Both the position numbers and the translations under genes were made by a program. A stretch of 64,000 nucleotides of DNA from Pullulanibacillus sp. KACC 23026. Its GTDB lineage: Bacteria; Bacillota; Bacilli; Bacillales; Sporolactobacillaceae. Positions 63,597 to 64,000 of this stretch are shown here, piece by piece. The stretch spans positions 1,736,001 through 1,800,000 of the forward strand of contig NZ_CP119107.1 of NCBI RefSeq assembly GCF_029094525.1, in the 5' to 3' direction. Each line of letters starts with the position of its first letter. Position 1 is the first letter of the stretch. The notes under the pieces were generated by a model, which was not told where the DNA came from, made no database searches, and saw nothing but the letters and a program-made list of their open reading frames with translations.

Positions 63597-64000
63597 ATGC
63601 AGACACAGAACTTAACGGTCCATCAATGCACAATGGCAGACTATGAAACGGTTAAAGCGCTTTTGTATGAAACGGCCAGGTGGTTAAAAGAAAAAGAAAT
63701 GAACCAATGGCAAGACATCACAACAGGAGCTCGCGACCTCAAGATTAAAGCAGGAATTGAAGCCGGTGAAACCTTTCTTTTTTATAAGGAGGGGTGCTTA
63801 GCTGGAACAATTGTTCTTCAAGAGAAACCGGGTGAATGGGACCTTGATTTATGGAAGGAAAAATTGGAGGATGAGACTAGTTCCTTATTTATCCACCGGA
63901 TTGCGACGGACCGCCATTTTGGTGGACAAGGGATAGGCGCTGCCATGCTTGAGTGGGCTGCTGAATACGGACGGAAGCACCCAACGTTTAAGTGGCTCAG
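63597..64000 (+). CDS. GNAT family acetyltransferase (3'-truncated by window edge)
   Basis: ATG 63597 follows AAAAAGGGTGG, 26 bases after the SDR gene. The frame stays open for 134 codons to the window end. The acetyl-CoA-binding motif A is present as FIHRIATDRHFGGQGIGAAML. Upstream ARWLKEKEMNQWQD and the FLFYKEGCLAGTIVLQ strands are typical of small-molecule or peptide N-acetyltransferases. The C-terminus lies outside the window. Confidence 0.88.
   Translation, partial: MQTQNLTVHQCTMADYETVKALLYETARWLKEKEMNQWQDITTGARDLKIKAGIEAGETFLFYKEGCLAGTIVLQEKPGEWDLDLWKEKLEDETSSLFIHRIATDRHFGGQGIGAAMLEWAAEYGRKHPTFKWL

Overview
The window is a stretch of chromosome from an endospore-forming member of the Bacillales. 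The evidence is a complete spoIIIAA-AH operon, spoIVB and spo0A, two bacilliredoxin-type proteins of the bacillithiol system, and a gene order that closely follows the aroQ-efp-spoIIIA-acc-nusB-ispA-dxs-recN-spo0A-bkd-yqj region of Bacillus subtilis. An OLE-type large structured RNA between ispA and dxs points to one of the extremophile or anaerobe-related Firmicutes lineages that carry that RNA. I cannot name the species. No rRNA, tRNA, insertion sequence, prophage or CRISPR array was seen.

Layout. Bases 1-8915 hold partial aroQ, efp, the sigma-E-type spoIIIA operon (feeding-tube proteins for the forespore), accB-accC (fatty-acid initiation) and a yqhY-like Asp23 gene. Bases 9022-10008 are an array of 82-bp hairpin repeats. 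Bases 10291-19466 are nusB-folD-xseA-xseB-ispA, then OLE RNA with its own promoter and terminator, then dxs-tlyA and recN. The oapA and ahrC/argR genes often found in this interval are missing. Bases 19593-21963 are spoIVB and spo0A, the latter preceded by 0A boxes. Bases 22240-25465 hold a dispersed repeat, a gene remnant and a BceAB-type peptide-antibiotic transporter with a BceR-like box but no adjacent two-component system.

Bases 25470-34605 are a branched-chain keto-acid locus: DUF2627 gene, bkdR (sigma-54 activator), bcd behind a good sigma-54 promoter, then lpdV-bkdAA-bkdAB-bkdB. The ptb and buk genes of the B. subtilis operon are absent. Together these genes turn branched-chain amino acids into branched acyl-CoA primers for membrane lipids. 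Bases 34758-45270 hold brxB, two metallopeptidases, a 30-codon Prli42-like membrane miniprotein, two putative spore-associated genes, DNA polymerase IV, a quinone oxidoreductase and a D,D-carboxypeptidase. Bases 45597-48920 are a MoxR/DUF58/TgpA-like operon. Bases 50734-54106 are bioY-yhfT-yhfS under a BirA operator. From 54234 to the end come rnz, brxC, namA, an alpha/beta hydrolase, a glycerophosphodiesterase, an MBL hydrolase, an SDR and a partial GNAT acetyltransferase.

The most unusual structure is a pair of arrays (36596-38492, 37 units; 55224-57328, 41 units) built from a GGCGTTCAT...ATGAACGCC inverted repeat with a period of exactly 52 bp and no visible indels. Both lie between convergently transcribed genes, and their interchangeable 27-bp linkers are shuffled. 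A different 82-bp hairpin array lies before nusB, with a degenerate relative near 45300. I know of no described function for either family. They are the best candidates here for an undescribed chromosomal element.
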